NCBI GenBank assembly: GCA_040905045.1
Contig: JBBDSH010000105.1
Span: 3,176 to 67,175, forward strand
DNA from: JBBDSH01 sp040905045
GTDB lineage: Bacteria > Pseudomonadota > Gammaproteobacteria > Eutrophobiales > Eutrophobiaceae
DNA length: 64,000 bases
Direction of reading: 5' to 3'
The position numbers and the translations under genes were made by a program. The stretch's first letter is position 1; each line of letters starts with the position of its first letter. Below are positions 34,917 through 43,796 of this stretch, piece by piece. The notes below the pieces were generated by a model. That model was not told the DNA's origin. It saw only the letters and a list, made by a program, of their open reading frames with translations, and ran no database searches.

Positions 34917-36212
34917 TTACATGTTACTGATCAGGGCATCGGCGAATTCGCTGCACTTGACCTCTTTGGCGTCGTCCATGAGGCGGGCGAAATCGTAGGT
35001 AACGATCTTGTTGCCGATGGTCTTGTCCATGCTGGCGATAATCCGGTCGGCGGCCTCGGTCCAGCCCATGTAACGCAGCATCATCTCGCCGGACAGCAGC
35101 AGTGAGCCGGGGTTGACCTTGTCCTGGTCGGCGTACTTGGGCGCCGTGCCGTGGGTGGCCTCGAATACCGCGTGACCGGTCTCGTAATTGATGTTGGCGC
35201 CGGGCGCGATACCGATCCCTCCCACCTGCGCGGCCAGGGCATCGGAAATATAGTCGCCGTTAAGATTGAGAGTGGCAATCACCTCGAATTCCTTCGGCCG
35301 GGTCAGGATCTGCTGCAGCATGATGTCGGCAATGACGTCCTTGATCAGGATCTTGCCGGACGCCAGGGCTTCCTCCTGTTCCTTGTTGGCCGCCTCCTGG
35401 TCTTTTTCCTCCACCGTGCGCTGCCACTGTTCCCAGGTATAGGTCTGCTCGGCGAATTCCTGTTCCGCCACCTGATAACCCCAGTTGCGGAATGAGCCTT
35501 CCGTGTATTTCATGATATTGCCCTTGTGCACCAGGGTGATGCTCTTACGTTCGTTGAAGATGGCGTACTGGATCGCCGCCCGCATCAGCCGGGCAGTGCC
35601 TTCCTGTGATACCGGCTTGATGGCGATGCCGGAGGAATCGGGGAAACGGATCTTGTTGTAGGAGGCCGGGAAGCTTTCCTTCAGCATATCCAGGAACTTG
35701 CGGTTGTCCTCGGTGCCCTGTTCGAATTCGATACCGGCGTAAATGTCTTCCGTGTTTTCCCGGAAGATAGCCATATTGACGTCCTCCGGCCGCTTGGTGG
35801 GCGAGGGCACGCCCTCGAACCAGCGCACCGGACGCAGGCAGACGTACAAATCCATGACCTGCCGCAGGGCGACATTGAGGGAACGGATGCCGCCGCCTAT
35901 CGGTGTGGTCAGCGGCCCCTTGATGGCGACCAGGTAATCGCGGCACATCTGCACCGTTTCGTCGGGCAGCCACTGGCCGCAGAGGTCGTTGGATTTGCCG
36001 CCGGCGTAGACCTCCATCCAGTGGATTTTGCGTTTGCCGGCGTAGGCTTTTTCCACGGCGGCGTTGAGCACGCGTTCGGTGGCGCGCCAGATATCCGGCC
36101 CGATGCCGTCGCCTTCAATGAACGGAATGACGGGGTTATCCGGGACATGCAGGCCTTTCTCGTCACGGGTGATTTTGGCGCCTTCTTCGGGAACCTGGAT
36201 TGATAAAGCCAC
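34917..36212 (-). CDS. icd: NADP-dependent isocitrate dehydrogenase
   Basis: 431 residues, strongly similar to E. coli Icd. PLTTPIGGGIRSLNVALRQ contains the serine phosphorylated by AceK. NGDYISDALAAQVGGIGIAP and ATHGTAPKYADQDKVNPGS are the metal and NADP-binding segments. It oxidises isocitrate to 2-oxoglutarate. An insertion around residues 250-265 is rich in Glu and Gln (KDQEAANKEQEEA). The GTG start at 36212 has GAAGGAG seven bases upstream. Divergent from metZ. Confidence 0.96.
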   Translation of the reverse strand: MALSIQVPEEGAKITRDEKGLHVPDNPVIPFIEGDGIGPDIWRATERVLNAAVEKAYAGKRKIHWMEVYAGGKSNDLCGQWLPDETVQMCRDYLVAIKGPLTTPIGGGIRSLNVALRQVMDLYVCLRPVRWFEGVPSPTKRPEDVNMAIFRENTEDIYAGIEFEQGTEDNRKFLDMLKESFPASYNKIRFPDSSGIAIKPVSQEGTARLMRAAIQYAIFNERKSITLVHKGNIMKYTEGSFRNWGYQVAEQEFAEQTYTWEQWQRTVEEKDQEAANKEQEEALASGKILIKDVIADIMLQQILTRPKEFEVIATLNLNGDYISDALAAQVGGIGIAPGANINYETGHAVFEATHGTAPKYADQDKVNPGSLLLSGEMMLRYMGWTEAADRIIASMDKTIGNKIVTYDFARLMDDAKEVKCSEFADALISNM

Positions 36213-36400
36213 AAGACATCTCCTTCATGTTCTATCGTTGATTGTAAAAAGGGGCTGGTGCGGGGAATCCGCGAGTCCTCCGGCCGGATGAGCAGCCGCC
36301 CACCATGGCAGGATAACGTACAAATTCAACGTGCCAGCCGACTCCATTATACGACAATCCGGGCCCGAATGGTTTCCTTCTCAGCTCCCAGGCAAATACA

Positions 36401-36429
36401 TTGACAATTGCAGTACTATTCACTATGGT
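36401..36429 (+). promoter_or_regulatory. Sigma70-type promoter for metZ
   Basis: A perfect -35 TTGACA at 36401-36406, a 17-base spacer, and a -10-like TATGGT at 36424-36429 (four of six consensus positions). Transcription would start near 36435, immediately before the riboswitch aptamer. Confidence 0.65.
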
Positions 36430-36435
36430 TTCACT

Positions 36436-36490
36436 TTGCGCCGATTTGATATTCAGCTTGCGGGCGCCTAATAAATACCGCTAAAGAGAG
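36436..36490 (+). promoter_or_regulatory. SAM-II (SAM-alpha) riboswitch upstream of metZ
   Basis: GCGCC at 36438-36442 and GGCGC at 36463-36467 form stem P1. The conserved GATTTG follows P1 in the loop, CTTGC precedes its 3' arm, and AATAAATACCGCTAAAG at 36470-36486 is the downstream pseudoknot segment. This is the layout of the SAM-II class, which typically controls metZ, metX or metA. CGCTAAAG (36479-36486) is also complementary to CTTTAGCG at 36499-36506, an alternative 8-bp hairpin that would compete with the aptamer. Confidence 0.8.
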
Positions 36491-36498
36491 CCGACCTG

Positions 36499-36527
36499 CT
36501 TTAGCGAATGCTGAATGCGGGTTTTTT
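36499..36527 (+). terminator. Possible expression platform with U-tract in the metZ leader
   Basis: CTTTAGCG at 36499-36506, then GAATGCGGG and a run of seven T at 36521-36527. The upstream CGCTAAAG or ATTCAGC (36451-36457, complementary to GCTGAAT at 36510-36516) could form the stem. GAATGCGG (36513-36520) can instead pair with CCGCATTC at 36554-36561. Which fold terminates transcription is inference. Confidence 0.45.
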
Positions 36528-36648
36528 TATGCCTGCATGACAGGGCTTCTGCTCCGCATTCCTTCTAGTACCTTGGGTCCGGCCCCGGCGATAGACGGAG
36601 AACACCGGTGTTTTCCGGCAGGCTGATGGACAATTCCGGAGGGAAGTT

Positions 36649-37845
36649 ATGAGCAAGATTCGGCCCGGTGACTACGGGCAGCAAACCTGTGCGGTACGCG
36701 CCGGTCAGGTGCGTACGCCCGAGAATGAAAACAGCGAACCCGTCTTTCTGAGTTCCAGTTTCGTCTTCGACAATGCCGCCCAGGCGGCGGCCCGTTTCGC
36801 CGGTGAAGAGCCGGGCAACATCTATTCGCGTTTTACCAATCCCACGGTACGGGCCTTTGAGGAGCGCCTGGCCGCCCTGGAGGGCGGCGAGCGCTGCATC
36901 GGCACGTCTTCCGGCATGAGCGCCATTCTGACCACCTGCATGGCCCTGCTCAGCGGCGGTGATCATATTGTCTCCTCGCGCAGTATCTTCGGCACCACGG
37001 TGGGCCTGTTCGATAATATCCTGGCCCGGTTCGGCCTGGAGACCACCTTCGTGCCGCAGACCGATTACGACGCCTGGGCGGACGCCATCCGGCCCCAGAC
37101 AAAATTACTGTTTCTGGAGACACCGTCCAACCCGCTGACGGAGATCGCCGACATGCAGCGGCTGGCCGATCTGGCCCATGAAAACGACTGTCTGCTGGTC
37201 GTGGACAATTGTTTCTGCACGCCCGTGTTGCAGCTGCCCTTCAAATACGGCGCCGATCTGGTGATCCATTCGGCCACCAAGTATCTGGACGGGCAGGGCC
37301 GTTGCATCGGCGGTGCCGTCATCGGTCCCCGTGAGCTGCTGGACGACAAGGTGTTCGGTTTCCTGCGCACCGCGGGCCCCACCATGAGCCCGTTCAATGC
37401 CTGGGTCTTTCTCAAGGGGCTGGAAACATTGAAACTGCGCATGCGGGCGCATTGTGACAACGCCGCACGCCTGGCCGAGTGGCTGGAGGCGCATCCCGGC
37501 GTTGCCCGGGTCCACTATCCGGGTCTCAAGAGCCATCCGCAGCATGAACTGGCCGCGCGCCAGCAAAGCGGTTTCGGCGGCATCGTCAGTTTCGAGGTGG
37601 AGGGCGGCCGCGAGGCGGCGTGGAAGCTTATCGACAGTACGCGCATCTTTTCCATTACCGCCAATCTGGGCGATGTAAAGAGCACCATCACTCATCCCGG
37701 CACCACCACCCATCACCGGCTGACCGACGATCAGCGCCGGGAAGCTGGCATTGTCCCGGGATTGATACGCCTGTCCGTCGGCCACGAGGACGCGGATGAT
37801 CTTGAGAAGGATCTCGAAGAAGCCCTGGACAACGCCTTGAAATAA
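36649..37845 (+). CDS. metZ: O-succinylhomoserine sulfhydrylase
   Basis: 398 residues, Cys/Met metabolism PLP enzyme. It makes homocysteine from O-succinylhomoserine and sulfide in methionine synthesis. YSRFTNPTVRAFEERLAALE and GTSSGMSAILTTCMALL are family motifs; the PLP lysine is in VIHSATKYLDGQGR near residue 210. GGAGGGAAG lies just upstream of the ATG. Its long leader carries a SAM-II riboswitch, consistent with feedback control by S-adenosylmethionine. Confidence 0.94.
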   Translation: MSKIRPGDYGQQTCAVRAGQVRTPENENSEPVFLSSSFVFDNAAQAAARFAGEEPGNIYSRFTNPTVRAFEERLAALEGGERCIGTSSGMSAILTTCMALLSGGDHIVSSRSIFGTTVGLFDNILARFGLETTFVPQTDYDAWADAIRPQTKLLFLETPSNPLTEIADMQRLADLAHENDCLLVVDNCFCTPVLQLPFKYGADLVIHSATKYLDGQGRCIGGAVIGPRELLDDKVFGFLRTAGPTMSPFNAWVFLKGLETLKLRMRAHCDNAARLAEWLEAHPGVARVHYPGLKSHPQHELAARQQSGFGGIVSFEVEGGREAAWKLIDSTRIFSITANLGDVKSTITHPGTTTHHRLTDDQRREAGIVPGLIRLSVGHEDADDLEKDLEEALDNALK

Positions 37846-38175
37846 AAGAGATTGATCCAGCGTTTCAGGGCATGATCCGCAGCCTTCAATGGCGCCGGGA
37901 TTTTTTCGTTTGCATTTGGCTGAACGAACGCCCTAAGATACCCGAAGTTAAAGGTTTATTTTGCGGGCATAAGGGGCCGCCACATTTGTCCGCGACACTC
38001 AGCATTTATATGAACCGCAAACGGGTGTGAGGCGGAGCCTGTCCAGCACATCCTTCCAGTAACCGTCGTCGAACTACACTCTTACGCAGTACATGTCATT
38101 TATGGAAATCCGGCCGAGCGTGCCGGTATTTGCTTGTCGTCAGGCGGCCGGTTTTCCATAGACGACATTAAGGGC
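37846..38175. other. Gene-free spacer between metZ and sgaA
   Basis: About 330 bases with no supported gene. It contains several GC-rich inverted segments (for example GGCGCCGGG followed by six T near 37891-37905, and GCCGGCC-like repeats near 38110-38155). It probably holds the metZ terminator and the promoter of the serine-cycle genes; no specific promoter could be assigned. Confidence 0.5.
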
Positions 38176-38203
38176 GCTTCTGAAAATCCTGATTTTTAGA
38201 AGT
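38176..38203. promoter_or_regulatory. Palindrome upstream of sgaA, shared with nuoA
   Basis: GCTTCTGAAAAT, spacer CCTG, ATTTTTAGAAGT. It matches the nuoA-upstream palindrome (4614-4641) at all but a few positions; as RNA the two changes keep G-U pairing. It ends 48 bases before the sgaA ATG. Confidence 0.55.
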
Positions 38204-38251
38204 AGCCATAATCCGGTTCTATAATTATCGATACCAGCCAGGAGAACTCAC

Positions 38252-39436
38252 ATGCCCGGAAGACACTTTTTATTTATACCCGGCCCGACCAACGTGCCGC
38301 AGCGCGTGCGCAATGCCATGAGCATCGAGCAGGAGGACATGCGCGCCGCCACGTTTCCGGATTTCACCAAGCCGCTGTTCGAGGATCTGAAAAAGATCTT
38401 CCAGACCAAAACCGGGCGCGTATTCCTGTTCCCGGGATCCGGTACCGGAGGCTGGGAAGCGGCCATCAGCAACACCCTGTCGCCGGGCGACAAGGTCCTC
38501 ATGTCGCGCTTCGGCCAGTTTTCCAACCTCTGGGCGGACATGTGCCAGCGCCACGGCCTGGATGTGCAGACCATCGATCTGGACTGGGGCGACGGCGTGC
38601 CGGTGGAACAGTACGCCGAGATCCTGAAAAAGGACAAGAACAAGGAAATCAAGGGCGTCTTCGCCTGCCATAACGAGACCGCCACCGGCGTGACTTCGGA
38701 TATCGCCGGCGTGCGCAAGGCCCTGGACGACGCCGATCACCCGGCGCTCCTCTATGTGGACGCGGTCAGTTCCCTGGCCAGCATCGATTTTCGCATGGAG
38801 GAATGGGGTGTGGACCTGTGCGTCAGCGGTTCCCAGAAGGGCTTCATGCTGCCCACCGGCTTGACCATCATGGCCGCCAGCGAAAAGGCCCTGGCGGCGC
38901 GCGAGTCGGCCAAGCTGCCGCGCACCTACTTCTCCTTTGACGATATGATCAAGGCCAACGAAAACGGCTTCTTCCCGTATACGCCGGCGACCATCCTGCT
39001 GCGCGGCCTGCGCGAGTCTGTCAACATGCTGCTGGAGGAAGGCCTGGAGAACGTCTTCAAGCGCCATAATCGCATGGCCACCGCCGTGCGCAAGGCGGTG
39101 GAAGCGTGGGGTCTGCAGCTGGTGGCCAAGGAGGAAAAGCTGTACTCCGACACGGTCAGCGCCATCTACGTGCCGGACGGTTTCGACGGCAACGAAGTCG
39201 TGCGCCACGCCCATAAATATTACAATCTGTCCCTGTCCATCAGTCTCGGCCAGATTGCCGGCAAGGCCTTCCGCATCGGCCATCTGGGCGATCTCAACGA
39301 GATGATGGTCCTGACGCCCCTGAACGGCGCCGAGATGTCCATGAAGGATCTGGGGATAGATATCGAGCTGGGCAGCGGCGTGGCGGCGGCGCAGGAGTAT
39401 TTGCGCAATACGAAAGCACCCGTTAACGGAAAATAA
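38252..39436 (+). CDS. sgaA: Serine-glyoxylate aminotransferase
   Basis: 394 residues, class V PLP aminotransferase. It converts serine and glyoxylate to hydroxypyruvate and glycine. RHFLFIPGPTNVPQRVRNAM and FPGSGTGGWEAAISNTLSPG are typical of SGA, and the PLP lysine is in CVSGSQKGFMLPTGL near residue 197. AGGAGA lies upstream. Alanine-glyoxylate transaminases look similar, but the following mcl, mtkAB, hprA and ppc genes make the serine-cycle enzyme the better call. Confidence 0.92.
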   Translation: MPGRHFLFIPGPTNVPQRVRNAMSIEQEDMRAATFPDFTKPLFEDLKKIFQTKTGRVFLFPGSGTGGWEAAISNTLSPGDKVLMSRFGQFSNLWADMCQRHGLDVQTIDLDWGDGVPVEQYAEILKKDKNKEIKGVFACHNETATGVTSDIAGVRKALDDADHPALLYVDAVSSLASIDFRMEEWGVDLCVSGSQKGFMLPTGLTIMAASEKALAARESAKLPRTYFSFDDMIKANENGFFPYTPATILLRGLRESVNMLLEEGLENVFKRHNRMATAVRKAVEAWGLQLVAKEEKLYSDTVSAIYVPDGFDGNEVVRHAHKYYNLSLSISLGQIAGKAFRIGHLGDLNEMMVLTPLNGAEMSMKDLGIDIELGSGVAAAQEYLRNTKAPVNGK

Positions 39437-39438
39437 AC

Positions 39439-39525
39439 CGTGGCTCGATACTCGTGGCTCGTAACTCGAGCCACGAGCCACGAGCCACGAGCCACGAGCC
39501 ACGAACCACGAACCACGAGCCACGC
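39439..39525. repeat. 7-bp tandem repeat hairpin (GTGGCTC/GAGCCAC) between sgaA and mcl
   Basis: GTGGCTCGATACTCGTGGCTCG from about 39440 turns directly into GAGCCACGAGCCACGAGCC to 39525, giving a near-loopless inverted array. It starts three bases after the sgaA stop. A GGAGG Shine-Dalgarno for mcl is kept after it. Confidence 0.92.
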
Positions 39526-39540
39526 AACCGGAGGTTGCTT

Positions 39541-40482
39541 ATGAGTTTCACCCAATACGCACAAGCCACACCACGGCTGCAGCGCAGCGAGCTGGCGGTG
39601 CCCGGATCCAGTCCGGACATGTTCGAGAAGGCGGCCGCCTCGGAAGCGGATTACATCTTTCTCGACTGCGAGGACGCGGTTGTCCCCGACGACAAGCCGC
39701 AGGCGCGCAAGAACATTATCCAGGCCCTGAACGACATCGATTGGCAGGGCAAAACTATGTCGGTGCGCATTAACGGTCTCGATACCCATTACATGTACCG
39801 TGATGTTGTCGACATCGTCGAACAGGCCGGCGCCAACCTGGACACCATTCTCATTCCCAAGGTGGGTACGGCCGCCGATGTTTATATGGTCGATTGCCTG
39901 GTGACCCAGATCGAGGACGCCATGGGCCTGAAAAAACGCATCGGCCTGGAATGCCTCATCGAGACGGCCCTGGGCGGCGCCAATGTTATGCAGATAGCGC
40001 AGGCCAGCATGCGCCTGGAGGCCCTGCATTTCGGCGTCGCCGATTACGCCGCCAGCCTGCGCGCCCGCACCGTCAATATCGGCGGCCTCAATCCCGACTA
40101 TCCCGGCGATCAGTGGCACGCGGCGCTGTCCAACATGGTCACAGCCTGCCGCGCCTTCGGCCTGCGCGCCATCGACGGCCCGTTCGGCGATTTCAAGGAC
40201 CCGGCAGGCTACGAAGACGGCGCGCGGCGCGCCGCCGCCCTGGGCTACGAGGGCAAGTGGGCCATTCATCCCAGCCAGATCGAACTGGCCAATAAAATCA
40301 TGTCGCCGCCGGAATCGGAAGTGACGCGCGCAAAGCGTATACTGGAAGCCCTGGAAGAGGCCGCCGCCGCCGGCAAGGGCGCGGCGCAGCTGGACGGCAA
40401 GATGATCGACGCCGCATCCGAGAAGATGGCAAGGAACGTGGTAAGGCAGGCGGAACAGATCGCTGCCAAAGGCAGCGCGTGA
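39541..40482 (+). CDS. mcl: Malyl-CoA lyase (HpcH/HpaI family)
   Basis: 313 residues from the ATG at 39541 (MSFTQYAQATPRLQRSELAV), with GGAGG about nine bases upstream. An in-frame extension to 39454 only translates repeats. It splits malyl-CoA to acetyl-CoA and glyoxylate. YIFLDCEDAVVPDDKPQARK and GLECLIETALGGANVMQIAQ hold acidic metal ligands; LHFGVADYAASLRARTVNIG is typical of malyl-CoA lyase rather than citrate lyase beta. Confidence 0.92.
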   Translation: MSFTQYAQATPRLQRSELAVPGSSPDMFEKAAASEADYIFLDCEDAVVPDDKPQARKNIIQALNDIDWQGKTMSVRINGLDTHYMYRDVVDIVEQAGANLDTILIPKVGTAADVYMVDCLVTQIEDAMGLKKRIGLECLIETALGGANVMQIAQASMRLEALHFGVADYAASLRARTVNIGGLNPDYPGDQWHAALSNMVTACRAFGLRAIDGPFGDFKDPAGYEDGARRAAALGYEGKWAIHPSQIELANKIMSPPESEVTRAKRILEALEEAAAAGKGAAQLDGKMIDAASEKMARNVVRQAEQIAAKGSA

Positions 40483-40484
40483 CT

Positions 40485-40555
40485 CGTTCCTCGTGGCTCG
40501 TTGTTCGTGCTCCGGGTTTTGTTTGTTCCAGCCACCAGCCACGAGCCGCCTGCCA
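40485..40555. repeat. Degenerate GTGGCTC-type repeat between mcl and mtkA
   Basis: CTCGTTCCTCGTGGCTCGTTG at about 40483-40503 faces CCAGCCACCAGCCACGAGCC at about 40529-40549. Units are more diverged than elsewhere. It begins at the mcl stop codon; a GCGGAGG Shine-Dalgarno for mtkA follows it. Confidence 0.8.
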
Positions 40556-40596
40556 CAGAACGCACAGAATATTAATTAGTTAAGCGGAGGTTCAAG

Positions 40597-41772
40597 GTGG
40601 ACATTCACGAATACCAATCAAAAGAAATCCTCACGGATTTCGGTGTGCCCATCCCGCCCGGCGGGCTGGCCTACAGTCCCGAGCAGGCGGTCTATCGCGC
40701 CCACGAGGTGGGCGGCAGCAAGTGGGTGGTCAAGGGCCAGATCCATTCCGGCGGCCGCGGCAAGGCCGGCGGCATCAAGGTCTGCACCAATGACACCGAG
40801 ATATGGAACGCCGCCGACGAGCTGCTGGGCAAGCGCCTGGTCACCGAACAGACCGGCCCGCGCGGCAAGGTCATTCACCGGTTGTATGTGGAACAGGCCA
40901 CGGATATTGAAAAGGAGTATTACATCGGTTTCGTCCTGGACCGGGCCATGGAGCAGGTGGCCGTGGTCGCTTCCGCCGAGGGCGGCGTGGAGATCGAGGA
41001 GATCGCCCGCACCAAACCGGAATCCATTATCCGCACCGCCGTGGAACCGGCCGTGGGCATGCAGCCGTTCCAGGCCCGGGAGATCTTCTTCGAACTGGGC
41101 ATTGACCCCTCGCTGCTGAGCCAGACCGTCAACCTGCTGCTGGGCTGCTACCGCGCCTTCCGCGACCTGGATGCCGTCATGGTGGAGATCAACCCGCTGG
41201 TGGTCACCAAAGACGGCCACCTGCTGGCCCTGGACGCCAAAATGGGCTTCGACGACAGCGCCCTGTTCCGGCGTTCCAATATTTCCGAATTGCGGGATAA
41301 ATCCCAGGAAGATCCGCTGGAGATGAAGGCCGAGGATCGCGGCCTGAGCTACGTCGGCCTGGAAGGCAATATCGGCTGCATTATCAACGGCGCCGGCCTG
41401 GCCATGGCGACCATGGACATGATCGAACACGCCGGCGGTGAACCGGCCAACTTCCTGGACATCGGCGGCGGCGCCTCGCCGGACCGCGTGGCCAAGGCCT
41501 TCAATCTGGTCATGTCCGATGAAAAGGTGGAAACCATCTTCGTCAACATCTTTGCCGGTATCAACCGCTGTGACTGGGTGGCCGAAGGTATCGTCCAGGC
41601 CGTCAGCAAGATCGATCTCAAGATCCCGCTGGTGGTTCGCCTGGCCGGGACCAATGTCGAGCAGGGCAAGCAGATCCTGAAAGACAGCAACCTGACCATT
41701 ACCACGGCGGACACGTTGAAGGAAGGTGCGGACAAGGCCGTCGCCGCCTGGAAAAAACAGACCGGCAAGTAA
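40597..41772 (+). CDS. mtkA: Malate-CoA ligase (malate thiokinase) beta subunit
   Basis: 391 residues, ATP-grasp subunit related to succinyl-CoA synthetase beta. KGQIHSGGRGKAGGIK near residues 47-62 is the ATP-binding stretch; DAVMVEINPLVVTKDGHLLA and INGAGLAMATMDMIEHAGGE follow. It activates malate to malyl-CoA. GTG start with GGAGG eight bases upstream. SucC could look alike, but the neighbours mcl, sgaA and hprA favour malate thiokinase. Confidence 0.9.
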   Translation: MDIHEYQSKEILTDFGVPIPPGGLAYSPEQAVYRAHEVGGSKWVVKGQIHSGGRGKAGGIKVCTNDTEIWNAADELLGKRLVTEQTGPRGKVIHRLYVEQATDIEKEYYIGFVLDRAMEQVAVVASAEGGVEIEEIARTKPESIIRTAVEPAVGMQPFQAREIFFELGIDPSLLSQTVNLLLGCYRAFRDLDAVMVEINPLVVTKDGHLLALDAKMGFDDSALFRRSNISELRDKSQEDPLEMKAEDRGLSYVGLEGNIGCIINGAGLAMATMDMIEHAGGEPANFLDIGGGASPDRVAKAFNLVMSDEKVETIFVNIFAGINRCDWVAEGIVQAVSKIDLKIPLVVRLAGTNVEQGKQILKDSNLTITTADTLKEGADKAVAAWKKQTGK

Positions 41773-41790
41773 ACAGGGGAAGAGAAGAAC

Positions 41791-42678
41791 ATGGCAATAC
41801 TCATAGACAAAAAAACCCCCGCCATTGTGCAGGGCTTTACCGGGCATACCGGGACCTTTCATTCCACGGAAATGATCGAATACGGCACCAACATCGTCGG
41901 CGGTGTCACGCCGGGCAAGGGCGGTACCACGCACCTGGACCGGCCCGTGTTCAATACGGTCAAGGACGCGGTACGCGAAACCGGGGCCACGGCCAGCATC
42001 ATCTTTGTACCGCCGCCGTTCGCCGCCGACAGCATCATGGAAGCGGCCGACGCCGGCATCCGTTATTGCGTCTGCATTACCGACGGCATTCCGGCTCACG
42101 ACATGATCCGGGTCAAGCGTTACATGCGCCGCTATAAGGAAGATCGCAAAATGGTCCTCACCGGCCCCAACTGCGCTGGTACCATCAGCCCCGGCAAGTC
42201 CATGCTCGGCATCATGCCGCACCATATTTATATGCCGGGTAACGTCGGCATCATCGGCCGTTCCGGTACCCTGGGTTACGAGGCCGCCTCGCAGATGAAG
42301 GCCATGGGCATCGGTGTTTCCACCAGCATCGGCATCGGCGGCGATCCCATCAACGGCAGTTCCTTCCGGGATCACCTGGAACGCTTCGAGGAGGATCCGG
42401 AAACGAAAGCCGTGGTCATGATCGGCGAGATCGGCGGGCCGCAGGAGGCCGAGGGCGCCAAGTTCTTCCAGGAAAACATGAAGACGCCGGTGATCGGTTA
42501 CATTGCCGGCCTGACCGCGCCCAAGGGACGGCGCATGGGCCATGCCGGCGCCATCATTTCCGCCTACGGCGAAAGCGCCGCCGAGAAAGTGGAGATCCTG
42601 AACGAATGCGGAGTCACCGTCGTGCCCAGTGCGTCCGAGTTCGGCGAAACCGTGAAGAATGCCCTCGATAAGCTCTGA
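41791..42678 (+). CDS. mtkB: Malate-CoA ligase alpha subunit
   Basis: 295 residues, CoA-binding subunit related to SucD. QGFTGHTGTFHSTEMIEYGT is the N-terminal CoA-binding region; the phosphohistidine is in RRMGHAGAIISAYGESAAE near residue 247. GGGGAAGAG precedes the ATG. It forms the malate thiokinase with MtkA, 18 bases upstream. Confidence 0.91.
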   Translation: MAILIDKKTPAIVQGFTGHTGTFHSTEMIEYGTNIVGGVTPGKGGTTHLDRPVFNTVKDAVRETGATASIIFVPPPFAADSIMEAADAGIRYCVCITDGIPAHDMIRVKRYMRRYKEDRKMVLTGPNCAGTISPGKSMLGIMPHHIYMPGNVGIIGRSGTLGYEAASQMKAMGIGVSTSIGIGGDPINGSSFRDHLERFEEDPETKAVVMIGEIGGPQEAEGAKFFQENMKTPVIGYIAGLTAPKGRRMGHAGAIISAYGESAAEKVEILNECGVTVVPSASEFGETVKNALDKL

Positions 42679-42719
42679 AGCCGGATTGCCGATTAATAAT
42701 AAAATCAAACTTAAGTGTC

Positions 42720-42803
42720 GGTGAGGAGTAAGGAGTAAGGAGTGAAGAGAACAACGGTTTTGTTTTACCCCTCACTCCTCACTCCTCACCCCTCACGCCT
42801 CAC
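42720..42803. repeat. 7-bp tandem repeat hairpin (GGAGTGA unit) between mtkB and hprA
   Basis: Left arm 42721-42746 with gaggagt, aaggagt, aaggagt, gaag; right arm about 42769-42803 with ccccTCACTCCTCACTCCTCA and cgcctcac. It is the same unit family as 2524-2611. An AGAGGTG Shine-Dalgarno for hprA follows. Confidence 0.9.
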
Positions 42804-42821
42804 TAACAAAGAGGTGTTGCC

Positions 42822-43796
42822 ATGGCAGATAAACCAAAGGTCCTGATTACCAGAAGGTGGCCCGAGCAGGCCGAACAGGAAATGCAGAAGCATTTCGACG
42901 TCACCCTGAACGAATCCGATACGCCCATGACGGCGGAGCAGCTGCAGGACGCCCTGCGCAACTACGACGCCGTCTGTCCGACGGTATCGGACAAGGTCAA
43001 TGCCGATGTGCTGGGTATCGACGACATCAAGGCGAAGATCCTCGGCAACTACGGCGTCGGCTTCAATCACATCGACCTGGACGCGGCGAAGAAACAGGGC
43101 CTGGTGGTCACCAACACGCCGGAGGTGCTGACCCACTGCACCGCGGATCTGGCCATGACGTTATTATTCATGATCGCGCGCCGCGCCGGGGAAGGGGAGC
43201 GCCACGTGCGCAACAAGGAATGGACCGGCTGGCGGCCCACACACATGATCGGCACGAAGATCACCGGCAAGACCTTAGGGCTAGTCGGCATGGGCCGCAT
43301 CGCCCGCGCCATGGCCCACAAGGCCTATCACGGTTTCGGCATGTCCATCGTCTTTCACGATCCTTATCCGCCGGGTGACGACGTTATCAAGGCCTATAAC
43401 GCCAAACAGTGCGACAGCGTCGAGGAAGTCCTCAAGCAGGCGGACTTCGTCTCGTTGCACTGCCCCGGCGGCAAGGAAACCTATCATCTGCTCAACGAGG
43501 AACGCCTCAAGCAGATGAAACCCACCGCCTTCCTGGTCAACAGCGCCCGCGGCGACGTCATCGATCAACAGGCCCTGATCGCGGCGTTGAAGAACGGCAC
43601 CATCGCCGGCGCCGCCCTGGACGTCTACGAAGGCGAACCGGCCGTGCCCGATGAATTGTTAAGCATGGACAACGTCGTCCTGCTGCCGCACCTGGGCAGC
43701 GCCACCATGGAAACCCGCGTCGCCATGGGTATGCGCGTGCTGGACAACCTGGTGGACTATTTCGGCGGTAAGGAACCGGGCGATCGGGTCGCGTAG
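42822..43796 (+). CDS. hprA: Hydroxypyruvate reductase / glycerate dehydrogenase
   Basis: 324 residues, D-isomer 2-hydroxyacid dehydrogenase. It reduces hydroxypyruvate to D-glycerate. LGLVGMGRIARAMAHKAY is the NAD(P)-binding Rossmann motif; catalytic arginine in VNSARGDVIDQQAL, glutamate in AALDVYEGEPAVPD, histidine in VLLPHLGSATMETR. Its place after mtkAB and before ppc supports a serine-cycle role. Confidence 0.92.
   Translation: MADKPKVLITRRWPEQAEQEMQKHFDVTLNESDTPMTAEQLQDALRNYDAVCPTVSDKVNADVLGIDDIKAKILGNYGVGFNHIDLDAAKKQGLVVTNTPEVLTHCTADLAMTLLFMIARRAGEGERHVRNKEWTGWRPTHMIGTKITGKTLGLVGMGRIARAMAHKAYHGFGMSIVFHDPYPPGDDVIKAYNAKQCDSVEEVLKQADFVSLHCPGGKETYHLLNEERLKQMKPTAFLVNSARGDVIDQQALIAALKNGTIAGAALDVYEGEPAVPDELLSMDNVVLLPHLGSATMETRVAMGMRVLDNLVDYFGGKEPGDRVA

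Noticed and set aside
37846..38175. A glycine or THF riboswitch before sgaA
   Set aside because: I looked for conserved aptamer cores but could not match any; only generic GC-rich stems are visible.
40597..42678. Succinyl-CoA synthetase (sucCD) for the mtkAB pair
   Set aside because: The families are close, but position between mcl and hprA, and no neighbouring sucAB, favour malate thiokinase. A phylogeny would settle it.
40618..42708. 696-codon minus-strand open frame antisense to mtkA and mtkB
   Set aside because: Long only because of GC-rich coding bias on the other strand; composition is repetitive in Gly, Asp and Ala and shows no domain.
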